Below are positions 43,474 to 51,702 of a DNA stretch of 64,000 nt, piece after piece. The DNA is from an uncultured Lachnoanaerobaculum sp. GTDB taxonomy: Bacteria; Bacillota; Clostridia; Lachnospirales; Lachnospiraceae. The notes beneath the pieces were generated by a model. The model was not told where the DNA came from and ran no database searches. It saw only the letters and a list, made by a program, of their open reading frames with translations. Numbering within the stretch: the first letter of the stretch is position 1; every line of letters begins with the position of its first letter. The position numbers and the translations under genes were made by a program. The stretch is from contig CALALP010000043.1 of the NCBI GenBank assembly GCA_937925515.1, positions 1 through 64,000 on the forward strand, written 5' to 3'.

Positions 43474-45750
43474 TTAATTACCACCCTTTCCAAATAATAA
43501 TTCTCTTAATGAAGTGCGATTTTTCTTTACCACATTTCTTAAATCAGGAGTATTTAAGTCATATATAAATTCTCCAATTTTATATTCCTCAAACATTTTA
43601 ACTGCAAAATATTTTTCAACATTTTGATAGCCTGTAGGAACAAAAAATACTATATCAAATCCTATTAAATGTAAAAATGCAATCATAATAGAATCTTCCA
43701 ATGAGATAAATTCTTCCCTTGTATTAATATATATCAGCTTAGGATTGACCTTTGTAAAATCAAAACTTTGTATAAGCCTTAATATTTCTTTAGGAAGACT
43801 AAGTATAGTAGCAATTATAGTATATTCAGTACCATTTTGCCCTGTACCACTTATAAAACGCTTATCAATAAGTAGTTGTAATTTATCCAGTATATGTTCT
43901 TGAACTTCTTCTCTTAGAAACTCATAGGTATAACATTTATGACTCTTAATTTTATTTTTTAGTATTCTACCTCGCTCATAGAATTGAGTTGCAAATGCTT
44001 TTATGGGGTTTGGCGAACCTGCACTTATAAATGGTGCATTGCTTATTAAAAATGCATTATCCGTATTAAGGTCTTTTATATACTGCCAATAATCAAGCAC
44101 CTTGCCGTCTTTTACTCCTGAGATTTTTGCAAAAATCGTAGGAATTGTAACCACTCCCTCATTTACATCAGAAGTTGCAAACCCCTGTCTATACTTTAAT
44201 TCCTCTTTCCAAAGTAGTTTAATTTCCTCATACATTGTACTAAGGGTAATGACATTTGCCTTTTGATACTGCATATCTCTATATATACCTGAATCTTGAT
44301 ATAAAAGACTGTCAAGCTCTCTTTCTGCTTGATAAGCAACTGTAACATTTTTAAATCTGCCGTCTCCAGTTACAGGTATATCTACTTTTTCCTCATAATT
44401 TTCATCAAAAAGTAAATTATCTTTGAGTACATTTGCATTATCCCCATTTGGACAAAGAATAAGCACATCAACCGGAAGTCTCGATAAAAACCTTATAAAT
44501 AAGGTTTCGTTATCATCTTTTACAACTCCGATGCGTATAAAACATTCTACCTTAGGGTACACCCAATCTATGAAAAGTTTGTGTACATATCTTTTAATAT
44601 AACACAATAGATACACTGCCTTATTTACAATTTTATTTAGATTATTATTAAGATTTTTCGCCTCTTCAAACATAATGTCTAAAAATGCCTTAACCACTAA
44701 TCTTTGCAATTCCTGATTAGCTATATCATGCAAATTTGCACTTAAATCTGCCAACATATTGGCTAAATTATCATAATTTTTTCTTTTTATCCTCGAAATT
44801 TCGTCAGTAGTAGGTAGTGAAATAGTTTTACTTATGCAGAGTTCATTTCTACCTGAATTTTTAAGCTTAAGCCTAAAATCACTTATATCTTGAACATAGC
44901 TATTTCTATCCCATACTCCATTTACTCTAATAAAGGCGTTATAATAAAATCTGTCATCATTTCCTCTTTGACTTACATTAAGTTCTATATCCTTTATAGC
45001 ATTTCCACTTATCCAAGCATTAGTACAGTTATTTTTCTTTGGTAAAATGCCATATATAAGCATTTTCCTAGACTCTTCTTTTATTTCCTCTTGAATATAT
45101 TTTATTCCATATCCATTTGGAAAACTTAAAGGCTTATCCTCTTTCCAAAGAAATGATTTATTTAATGTCTTATCTATCTGCGAGTAATACAAATCCCCCT
45201 TTGTTTCCAAAATAATTATATCGCTACCTGCTTTTGAAAGTATGGAAAGCATCATAAGTTCATGTGAATTTACCTCTCCGTCATAAAGTATTTTCGGCAG
45301 ATTTCCCTCTCCTAGTTGGTTTACTATTCTTTCAAATTTATAATAAAACCAACACATAAACTTTATATAGACATTTTTAAGTATGCTGTCGCTCTTACCA
45401 CTTCTTTTCAAATCTGTAAGAATATCATACATAGCCTCTCCTACAAATTTTCTACTTTCATCTTTCATTCTAGGCAACCATTTTTTTAGATTGTTTAAAA
45501 TAAAGTTTATATCAAAAAGGAAATTAAGCCCAAGCATTTCATTATAGTATGATAAATTCTGTTCAGTAGGGTTGCCTATTTTATCAATTATAAGCACTCC
45601 GTTTTTTCTTGCCTCATCAAAATATCTTCTTAAAAAAGTAGCTACATTAAGACTATATTCACCTATTCTATAAAAATAAACCTCTCCTCTTCTCTTCTCA
45701 ATAGGAATAAAATAATCCTCAAGTTTTTTAGCTACACCAAGCTTAAACAT
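43474..45750 (-). CDS. YceG-like stress protein with internal repeats
   Basis: Large cytosolic protein (758 aa) in the position of Bacillus yceG, next to telA and terD. I see three diverged copies of one unit ending in a hydrophobic strand plus a loop: SDIIILETKGD (about residue 185), VDVLILCPNGDN (about 435) and FDIVFFVPTGYQ (about 715), each preceded by a helix-rich segment with a KFxxW-type start and an acidic ExxF/ML helix. No catalytic motif is recognised. It lies 16 bases downstream of the protease-fusion gene. Role: part of a ter-type stress module. Confidence 0.8.
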   Translation of the reverse strand: MFKLGVAKKLEDYFIPIEKRRGEVYFYRIGEYSLNVATFLRRYFDEARKNGVLIIDKIGNPTEQNLSYYNEMLGLNFLFDINFILNNLKKWLPRMKDESRKFVGEAMYDILTDLKRSGKSDSILKNVYIKFMCWFYYKFERIVNQLGEGNLPKILYDGEVNSHELMMLSILSKAGSDIIILETKGDLYYSQIDKTLNKSFLWKEDKPLSFPNGYGIKYIQEEIKEESRKMLIYGILPKKNNCTNAWISGNAIKDIELNVSQRGNDDRFYYNAFIRVNGVWDRNSYVQDISDFRLKLKNSGRNELCISKTISLPTTDEISRIKRKNYDNLANMLADLSANLHDIANQELQRLVVKAFLDIMFEEAKNLNNNLNKIVNKAVYLLCYIKRYVHKLFIDWVYPKVECFIRIGVVKDDNETLFIRFLSRLPVDVLILCPNGDNANVLKDNLLFDENYEEKVDIPVTGDGRFKNVTVAYQAERELDSLLYQDSGIYRDMQYQKANVITLSTMYEEIKLLWKEELKYRQGFATSDVNEGVVTIPTIFAKISGVKDGKVLDYWQYIKDLNTDNAFLISNAPFISAGSPNPIKAFATQFYERGRILKNKIKSHKCYTYEFLREEVQEHILDKLQLLIDKRFISGTGQNGTEYTIIATILSLPKEILRLIQSFDFTKVNPKLIYINTREEFISLEDSIMIAFLHLIGFDIVFFVPTGYQNVEKYFAVKMFEEYKIGEFIYDLNTPDLRNVVKKNRTSLRELLFGKGGN

Positions 45751-45766
45751 AAAATCACCTGCCTAT

Positions 45767-47197
45767 CTAATTTAAGAATCCTTTTGCAAACCTTAAAATA
45801 AATTCATATCCAACTGCAAGGTTTATATTCTGCCCATTATCTATACCGGCAGTGCTTATGCCTATAACCTCGCCAAACATATTAAGAACTGCTCCCCCTG
45901 AACTTCCATGTGAAATAGGGGCAGTAAATTGAATCATTTCAACATCTTCAATTTCTCTAAAACCTGAAATAATTCCGTCTGAAACAGAATTAAAAAGCCC
46001 TAAAGGACTACCTATCGCAACAACCTTTTGACCCCTTACAAGTCTTTCTCCATTGTAGATTTTAAGAGGTTTTAAGTTTTTATTTATACGAATTACAGCT
46101 AAATCTAAGACATTATTATATTTAATAAGTTCATCTGTTTCATAAATGTTATCATCATCTTCAATCCTTATTCCATAATAATGTCCACCTGCTGCCACAT
46201 GATGATTTGTAAGAATATATCCCTTACTTCCTATCATTATCCCTGAGCCTGTGCCTATAACTTCTCTTCTTTCATTGTATATAGCAATCATAACTATTGA
46301 AGACGCTAGTTTTGCAATTTCCTCAAAACTCTTGTCTTGTCTTGTATTATTTGTTAAACTACTATTTACCAAAGCGTCATTTCTTGTAATATTTCTACTA
46401 TTATTTTCATTAACAACAGCTTGACTTTTTCCTCGCCTTGGGTGTGTAAAGTTAAGTGGCGAATTTGTAGTTCTTGCTACTTGTGGTATATTTATAGCAG
46501 AAACATTTGAACTTACTATATTTTTTTCTATAAAAGGAGAAAGATTTATCTTTGAATATTCTCCAAGTGTAAATGCCCTCGACAAAGACTTTAAACTCTC
46601 ATTTATTTCAATATCTTTTTCACATTCAAGTATTAAAACGTCTGCTCCAAGCCTTGTGAGTAAGTAAAAAAACAAATATTCCTGTTCTTTGAAAATGTTT
46701 TCTGCAATAATTTTTATTATGAAGTTCTCATTCCAATCTTCAAATAATTTTCCTACTAAATCATCAAACCAAAACAGCATTTTCACAATGAGATTTTTCT
46801 CAATAGAACTGCTTATTTCAGCATGTGAGGTAGAATATAACTTTATAGCCTCTCTAAGTGCATTTGACAAAGTCTTTGACAAACTAGAATTTGGCTTAAC
46901 TATCTTAGTTTTAATGTCATTTTTTCCTGTTTCAAGCCAGTACTCATAATGACTTATATAACCGGCTATATCAAATATATTATTTGAAAATGTTTTTATT
47001 CTAGTATAATGTATTCTGTTTTTAGACATTTCCTCTAGTGCATATTCGTCAGCTTTACAAATTTCTAAATCTAAATTTTTACTAACCCCCAATGCTCTTA
47101 GAAAATATATATCCTTACAATTATTTCTAACCGAACCCCTAATTCTTAAAAATGCGTCTATTGAATTAATATTTAAAATGTTTAATCTATATTCCAT
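45767..47197 (-). CDS. Serine protease (trypsin-like, S1C type) fused to a YceG-like unit
   Basis: The C-terminal half is a trypsin-fold protease: LTNHHVAAG (His333), LDLAVIRI (Asp365) and SHGSSGGAV (Ser433) form a complete catalytic triad. There is no signal peptide or membrane anchor and no PDZ domain, so it should be cytosolic, unlike DegP/HtrA. The N-terminal about 230 residues resemble one repeat unit of the YceG-like neighbour (FWFDDLVGKLFEDW ... GADVLILECEKD). It is the first gene of the ter-like operon and probably acts with the YceG-like protein. Confidence 0.85.
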   Translation of the reverse strand: MEYRLNILNINSIDAFLRIRGSVRNNCKDIYFLRALGVSKNLDLEICKADEYALEEMSKNRIHYTRIKTFSNNIFDIAGYISHYEYWLETGKNDIKTKIVKPNSSLSKTLSNALREAIKLYSTSHAEISSSIEKNLIVKMLFWFDDLVGKLFEDWNENFIIKIIAENIFKEQEYLFFYLLTRLGADVLILECEKDIEINESLKSLSRAFTLGEYSKINLSPFIEKNIVSSNVSAINIPQVARTTNSPLNFTHPRRGKSQAVVNENNSRNITRNDALVNSSLTNNTRQDKSFEEIAKLASSIVMIAIYNERREVIGTGSGIMIGSKGYILTNHHVAAGGHYYGIRIEDDDNIYETDELIKYNNVLDLAVIRINKNLKPLKIYNGERLVRGQKVVAIGSPLGLFNSVSDGIISGFREIEDVEMIQFTAPISHGSSGGAVLNMFGEVIGISTAGIDNGQNINLAVGYEFILRFAKGFLN

Positions 47198-47270
47198 TAA
47201 AGTTTACCATTAAATTTGTATTTGCTCATAGTTTAACATATTTTAGTAAATACTTCTATTAATAATCAAT

Positions 47271-47303
47271 AAAAAAGGGCATCAACACTTTAGTGTGACA
47301 CCC
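47271..47303 (-). terminator. Intrinsic terminator after metQ
   Basis: On the minus strand AGGGTGTCACAC pairs with GTGTTGATGCCCT (one bulge, TAAA loop), followed by six Ts at 47271-47276. It ends the metNIQ transcript. Confidence 0.85.
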
Positions 47304-47323
47304 TCTTTTATTAAAAATTTATT

Positions 47324-48223
47324 TTAGAAAAATATTGGAACAACTGCACCATCATACTTTGTTTCAATAAACTTCTTTATCTCATCACTTTGAAGTACTT
47401 CCATAAGTGCCTTGATACTTTCTTTTTCAGTATCTCCGTCCCTTACTGCTATAATATTTGCAAATGTCTTTGCCGCCTCAGACTCTGCACTCTCAGTTGC
47501 AAGTGCGTCTTTAACCTTAAGTCCTGCTGCAATAGCAAAGTTTCCATTGATAACTGCAACATCGACATCTTGAAGGGATCTTGGAGTCTGAGCCGCCTCA
47601 ACCTCTATAATCTCAACTTTCTTAGGATTTTCAACTATATCATTCTTAGTTGCATCAAGTCCTGCTCCGTCCTTAAGCTTTAAAATACCATTTGCCTCTA
47701 ATAAAAGTAATGCTCTTGCCTCATTGGTAACATCATTTGGAACTGCTATCTTTGAACCCTCTTTTAAATCTGCAAGAGATTTTGTTTTTCCTGCATATAT
47801 TCCAAATGGCTCATAATGCACTGTTCCTGCTGAAACAAGCTTAGTACCGTATTTCTCATTAAAGTCTACTAAATATGGAACATGTTGGAAATAGTTTGCG
47901 TCAATTTCCTTTGCCTCAAGTGCATTATTAGGTTGAACATAATCTGTATACTCAACTATCTCAAGGTCATAACCTTTCTTTGCAAGTGCAGCCTTAGCCT
48001 CTTTTAGTATTTCGGCATGAGGAGCAGGGCTTGCCCCTACCTTAAGTTTTTCAAGCTCTCCTGCAACAGTTGTTTCAGCAGCTTTTGACTCAGCCTTTGC
48101 CTCACTACTTGCAGCCTCTGACTTTGCCTCGCTGCTTGCAGCAGTTGTTTCTGCCGGCTTATTTGAACAACCTGCTAATAAACCAAGTGTTACAAATGCG
48201 GCTAATAAAATTCTTTTCTTCAT
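47324..48223 (-). CDS. metQ: Methionine ABC transporter substrate-binding lipoprotein
   Basis: NlpA/MetQ-family lipoprotein that binds methionine outside the cell. Lipobox LLAGC with Cys19, then a low-complexity Ala/Ser/Glu/Lys linker (residues 24-55), then the NlpA fold (LKVGASPAPHAEIL, VQPNNALEAKEIDANYFQHVPYL). Length 299 aa. It is last in metNIQ; a GGGCTGTT-class hairpin separates it from metI, which may stabilise or separate its mRNA. Confidence 0.95.
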   Translation of the reverse strand: MKKRILLAAFVTLGLLAGCSNKPAETTAASSEAKSEAASSEAKAESKAAETTVAGELEKLKVGASPAPHAEILKEAKAALAKKGYDLEIVEYTDYVQPNNALEAKEIDANYFQHVPYLVDFNEKYGTKLVSAGTVHYEPFGIYAGKTKSLADLKEGSKIAVPNDVTNEARALLLLEANGILKLKDGAGLDATKNDIVENPKKVEIIEVEAAQTPRSLQDVDVAVINGNFAIAAGLKVKDALATESAESEAAKTFANIIAVRDGDTEKESIKALMEVLQSDEIKKFIETKYDGAVVPIFF

Positions 48224-48256
48224 AATATTTTCTCTCCCTTATTTTTTTTATATCAA

Positions 48257-48285
48257 CTGAGGGTGCTGTTTTTGCAACAGCCTCA
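48257..48285. repeat. GGGCTGTTGC-class hairpin between metI and metQ
   Basis: CTGAGG...GCTGTT pairs with AACAGCCTCAG across a short T-rich loop. It sits in the metI-metQ gap and could protect the metQ part of the message. Confidence 0.65.
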
Positions 48286-48298
48286 GGAAATACCAAAG

Positions 48299-48958
48299 TT
48301 ATTTGATTCTCTTATCTTTTTTCTTAGAAAGTCGCATCCAAAATTCTTGTATAATCTGTACCATAACTACCATAATAGCTACTGTAATAAGCATTACTGT
48401 AGTTTCATATCTATAATAGCCATAGTTAATTGCAACAGTTCCAAGACCTCCTGCACCTGTAAAACCTCCCATTGCAGTATATCCAAGTATGGTTGTCATA
48501 GAAATAGCAGTTCCTACCATAAGTGAGGGAAGTGATTCAGGTAACATTACCTTAAGTATAATCTGCATATCACTTGCTCCCATAGATTTTGCCACCTCTA
48601 TAACTCCACTGTCAACTTCTTTTAAAGATGACTCCACCATTCTTGCAATATATGGAAATGCCGCTATTACTAAAGGTGGTATTATAGCCTTAACTCCAAG
48701 AGTAGTCCCTACAATCGCTCTTGTAAAAGGAATTAGCATAATCAAAAGTATAATAAATGGAACTGCTCTAAGTAGGTTAATTACTACACCGACCACTACA
48801 TTAACAGCAGGCAGTGGTCTTATTCCGTTTTTATCAGTTACTACTAGAAAAATCCCAAGAGGTACACCTATAAGATATGCTAAAAGTGATGATGAAAGCA
48901 CCATTATTACAGTTTCGCCTATCGCTTTTATTATAGTATTAATCATTGCAGTATCCAT
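48299..48958 (-). CDS. metI: Methionine ABC transporter permease
   Basis: Permease with five to six helices and the EAA-type loop MVESSLKEVDSGVIEVAKSMGAS. Length 219 aa. It overlaps the metN stop by one base (TAATG), so the two are translationally coupled. Confidence 0.95.
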   Translation of the reverse strand: MDTAMINTIIKAIGETVIMVLSSSLLAYLIGVPLGIFLVVTDKNGIRPLPAVNVVVGVVINLLRAVPFIILLIMLIPFTRAIVGTTLGVKAIIPPLVIAAFPYIARMVESSLKEVDSGVIEVAKSMGASDMQIILKVMLPESLPSLMVGTAISMTTILGYTAMGGFTGAGGLGTVAINYGYYRYETTVMLITVAIMVVMVQIIQEFWMRLSKKKDKRIK

Positions 48959-49956
48959 TATTCCACCTCCTCATAAGTAACCCCTGCCTTATCGAGATAA
49001 GAAGTAACTTTTTCAAAAGCATTGTCCTCATCAGATAGCTGAATAAGCATTTGTCCCATTGCAGTACCTTTTACATCATCTGTTGAGGCATGTAAAATAT
49101 TTACTGCAACCTTAGCCGACAAAATCATATTTGATACTACCGGCTCATAAGAACTCTTTCCGTCAAAAGTAATCCTTATCTTTCTGCCCTTAGTAAGCCT
49201 ATCTTTGAGTATCACTTCGCCTAAAATAAGTCTTTTTCCTATCTTAGACTTAGGATTTGCAAATACATCTGCAACCTTTCCTGTTTCTGCAATTCTTGCC
49301 TCATCTATGATTGCAAGCCTATCACAAGTTGATTCTATAACTTTCATTTCATGAGTTATAATAATCACTGTTATACCAAATTCTTTATTTATATTTCTAA
49401 TTAGTTCAAGAATTTGATTTGTAGTATTAGGGTCAAGTGCAGAAGTCGCCTCATCACAAAGTAAAACTTTTGGATTGTTGGCAATAGCTCTTGCAATAGC
49501 AACTCTTTGTTTCTGACCACCTGATAATTGTGCAGGATAAGCCTTTGCTTTATCAGATAGCCCTACTAAGTCAAGTAGTTCATAAGCTCTTTTTTTAGCA
49601 AGAGATAAATTCATTCCTGCAAGTTCAAGGGGAAATGTTATATTTCTAAGTACATTTCTTTGAGCAAGTAAATTAAACTGCTGAAAAATCATTCCCATAG
49701 ACCTTCTGACTTCTCTAATTTCAAATTCATGCATACTGCTTAGACTCTTTCCCTCGAATATAATATCTCCCTTAGTAGGTACTTCCAAATAATTAATACA
49801 TCTTACCAAAGTAGATTTTCCTGCACCTGATAAACCTATAATCCCAAATATCTCTCCTTTATGAATATCTAAGTTGATTTCCTCAAGTGCCGTTACAACT
49901 GAATTGGAGGTATTAAAACTCTTACCTAAATGTTCTATTTTAATTATACTTTCCAT
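48958..49956 (-). CDS. metN: Methionine ABC transporter ATPase
   Basis: ABC ATPase with Walker A GLSGAGKST, signature LSGGQKQR, Walker B VLLCDEATSALD, and a C-terminal NIL domain (about residues 255-332) that senses methionine in MetN. Length 332 aa. It is the first gene of metNIQ. Its Shine-Dalgarno (AAGGGG, 49961-49966) lies in a leader with possible alternative pairing, and a Met/Cys-rich leader ORF lies 108 bases further upstream. Confidence 0.96.
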   Translation of the reverse strand: MESIIKIEHLGKSFNTSNSVVTALEEINLDIHKGEIFGIIGLSGAGKSTLVRCINYLEVPTKGDIIFEGKSLSSMHEFEIREVRRSMGMIFQQFNLLAQRNVLRNITFPLELAGMNLSLAKKRAYELLDLVGLSDKAKAYPAQLSGGQKQRVAIARAIANNPKVLLCDEATSALDPNTTNQILELIRNINKEFGITVIIITHEMKVIESTCDRLAIIDEARIAETGKVADVFANPKSKIGKRLILGEVILKDRLTKGRKIRITFDGKSSYEPVVSNMILSAKVAVNILHASTDDVKGTAMGQMLIQLSDEDNAFEKVTSYLDKAGVTYEEVE

Positions 49957-49982
49957 ATTACCCCTTACTTAGCCTTGTATAG

Positions 49983-50018
49983 TAATGGGGATGAGCCAAG
50001 TATGGCTCATCCCCATTA
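49983..50018. repeat. Palindrome in the metNIQ leader (copy 10 of the family, or an attenuator)
   Basis: TAATGGGGATGAGCCA and TGGCTCATCCCCATTA form a perfect 16-base stem with an AGTA loop. It differs from the other palindromes in its inner sequence. It has no U-run. In the transcript its 3' arm (CCCCATTACT) can instead pair with AGTAAGGGG at the metN Shine-Dalgarno. Confidence 0.7.
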
Positions 50019-50063
50019 TCTAAAGCTCAAATGATAATTTTGACATTCCACACAGACTAAAAT

Positions 50064-50153
50064 TTAATCTTTTTTTGTACACCAAAACATGCAGCACATG
50101 TTCATGCTGTTTGTTCTAATACACATCTGCATGGTAAATGTCTTTTTCATCAT
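50064..50153 (-). CDS. Met/Cys-rich leader peptide of metNIQ
   Basis: A 29-codon frame starting ATGATG (first ATG 50153) behind AAAGGGGACAG and ending TAA. It contains seven Met (two at the start), four Cys and one Trp; the central run is MNMCCMFWC. Such a concentration of the codons for a transporter's substrate is typical of attenuator leader peptides. It lies between a consensus-like promoter and metN. Too short for standard gene callers. The alternative, a chance ORF, is possible but unlikely given the placement and codon content. Confidence 0.6.
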   Translation of the reverse strand: MMKKTFTMQMCIRTNSMNMCCMFWCTKKD

Positions 50154-50190
50154 CTGTCCCCTTTCAAACTAATCTTAACTTATATTTTCT

Positions 50191-50219
50191 AGTCTACACT
50201 CTCGAATTTATTATGTCAA
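50191..50219 (-). promoter_or_regulatory. Predicted metNIQ promoter
   Basis: Minus-strand TTGACA (50214-50219) and TAGACT (50191-50196), 17-base spacer. The predicted start (about 50184) lies about 30 bases upstream of the leader ORF. Confidence 0.6.
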
Positions 50220-50282
50220 TATACAAAGTTTACACAATAATTTAGTATTAAATTGATAATTTATCAATATTTACAAAAAAAA

Positions 50283-51686
50283 TTATTCACACAAATCTAC
50301 AATAGTCTGAGCTATGATTTTTGCTGTTACTACAAGTTCATCTATAACTGCAAATTCATCAGCACCATGCATGCGTGTATCAGTTCCCGGAAGTACTGCA
50401 CCAAATGCAACTCCATTCTTTAAGTCATGTACATAAGTACCTCCACCGATTGCAATACATTCTCCCTTAAGACCTGTATATTCTTCATAAACTTTTAAAA
50501 GAGTTTTTACAAAATGTGAATCTGCAGGCACTTCATGAGGTTCTTTCATATCCTTATTTAAAAATTCCAATCCTGCCTTTTCAAATGCCTCTTTGCAAGT
50601 TGAAAGCACCTTTTGTGGCACTGCACACATAGGACATCTTGAATCAAAATAACCGTCTAATTCATTTTCGTTTACACTAAGCATTGAAAATGCAAGAGTT
50701 AAAGCACCACTCTTTTCATCACTCATTTCCAGTCCAAGAGCCTTTCCACTTATATCTCCATGTGGCATAAGTTTATATAAATTACTTAATACTTCTGCCT
50801 TTCTTAAATTTTTAAAATCAAGTTTTGTAAGAAGTAAGAGTAATCCTGTAATTGCATTATTACCGTTTTCAGGTAGGGACGCATGTGCATTTTCGCCTAG
50901 AGCAACTATCTCTATATTTGAATTTACTTCCTTTACTTCAAAATTAATGCCTGTTTCCTTATTTACTTCATCAGCATATTTTTTAACTTCCTGTAACTCA
51001 AAGCCCTTTATAACTGCATTTGCTTTAGGAGGAACTACATTTACCTTTGTACCTGCTGTAATTGAAACAATATCTCTTTCTGCATTTTCATTTTCAAACT
51101 TTCCTATAAAATGTCCTTGAAGTTGACCTTTTTCAATATTTACAACAGGATACTCTCCGTCAGGAGAAAATGACATAGGTGCCTCTTTTTCCTTTGTATA
51201 ATAATGTTTAATACAGCTACTCCCACATTCCTCATCAGTTCCTAAAATAAGTCTTGTATTCTTAGAAACAGGAAGTCCAAGCTCTTTTACACATCTAAGG
51301 GCATAAAGTGAGGCTATTGCAGGTCCTTTATCATCTGAAGTACCTCTACCGAAAATCTTTCCATTTTTAATTACAGGCTCAAAAGGTTCACATTCTTTCC
51401 AACCCTCGCCCTCAGGAACTACATCGAGATGTGCAAGTATATCTAACTGCTTTTCCTTATCATTTAAATCAACAGTCATTACATAATTATCATAGTTTTT
51501 TACTTCAAAACCATAGCTCTTTGCAAGTGAGATAGTTTCCATAAGTGCTTTATAAGGTCCTTCTCCAAAAGGCATGTCAGGCTTTGCTACTCCTTTTTGA
51601 CTATTAATTTTACAGATTTTTATAATGTCTTGTAACATTTCCTCCTTATGCTCTTCAATATACTTTTCAATCTGTTCTCTGTACAT
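50283..51686 (-). CDS. pepV: Dipeptidase PepV (M20 family)
   Basis: Zn-dependent dipeptidase. Metal-site motifs LAHLDVVPEGEGW (near residue 85), GRGTSDDKGPAIASL, GTDEECGSSC and the C-terminal MHGADEFAVIDEL are typical. Length 467 aa is normal for PepV. It lies 16 bases downstream of prfC in the same direction. Confidence 0.93.
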   Translation of the reverse strand: MYREQIEKYIEEHKEEMLQDIIKICKINSQKGVAKPDMPFGEGPYKALMETISLAKSYGFEVKNYDNYVMTVDLNDKEKQLDILAHLDVVPEGEGWKECEPFEPVIKNGKIFGRGTSDDKGPAIASLYALRCVKELGLPVSKNTRLILGTDEECGSSCIKHYYTKEKEAPMSFSPDGEYPVVNIEKGQLQGHFIGKFENENAERDIVSITAGTKVNVVPPKANAVIKGFELQEVKKYADEVNKETGINFEVKEVNSNIEIVALGENAHASLPENGNNAITGLLLLLTKLDFKNLRKAEVLSNLYKLMPHGDISGKALGLEMSDEKSGALTLAFSMLSVNENELDGYFDSRCPMCAVPQKVLSTCKEAFEKAGLEFLNKDMKEPHEVPADSHFVKTLLKVYEEYTGLKGECIAIGGGTYVHDLKNGVAFGAVLPGTDTRMHGADEFAVIDELVVTAKIIAQTIVDLCE

Positions 51687-51702
51687 ATTTTCCTCCTATT
51701 TG

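Larger units (their letters stand above)
49957..50282 (-). promoter_or_regulatory. metNIQ leader region
   Basis: 326 bases between metN and the pepV stop. In transcript order: promoter 50219-50191, leader ORF 50153-50064, palindrome 50018-49983, metN Shine-Dalgarno 49964-49961. No S-box, T-box or SAM-riboswitch core was seen. Confidence 0.65.

Noticed and set aside
49957..50282. SAM (S-box) riboswitch or Met T-box upstream of metN
   Set aside because: No conserved S-box core or T-box GGTGG-type antiterminator motif is visible; the leader contains an ORF and a simple hairpin instead.
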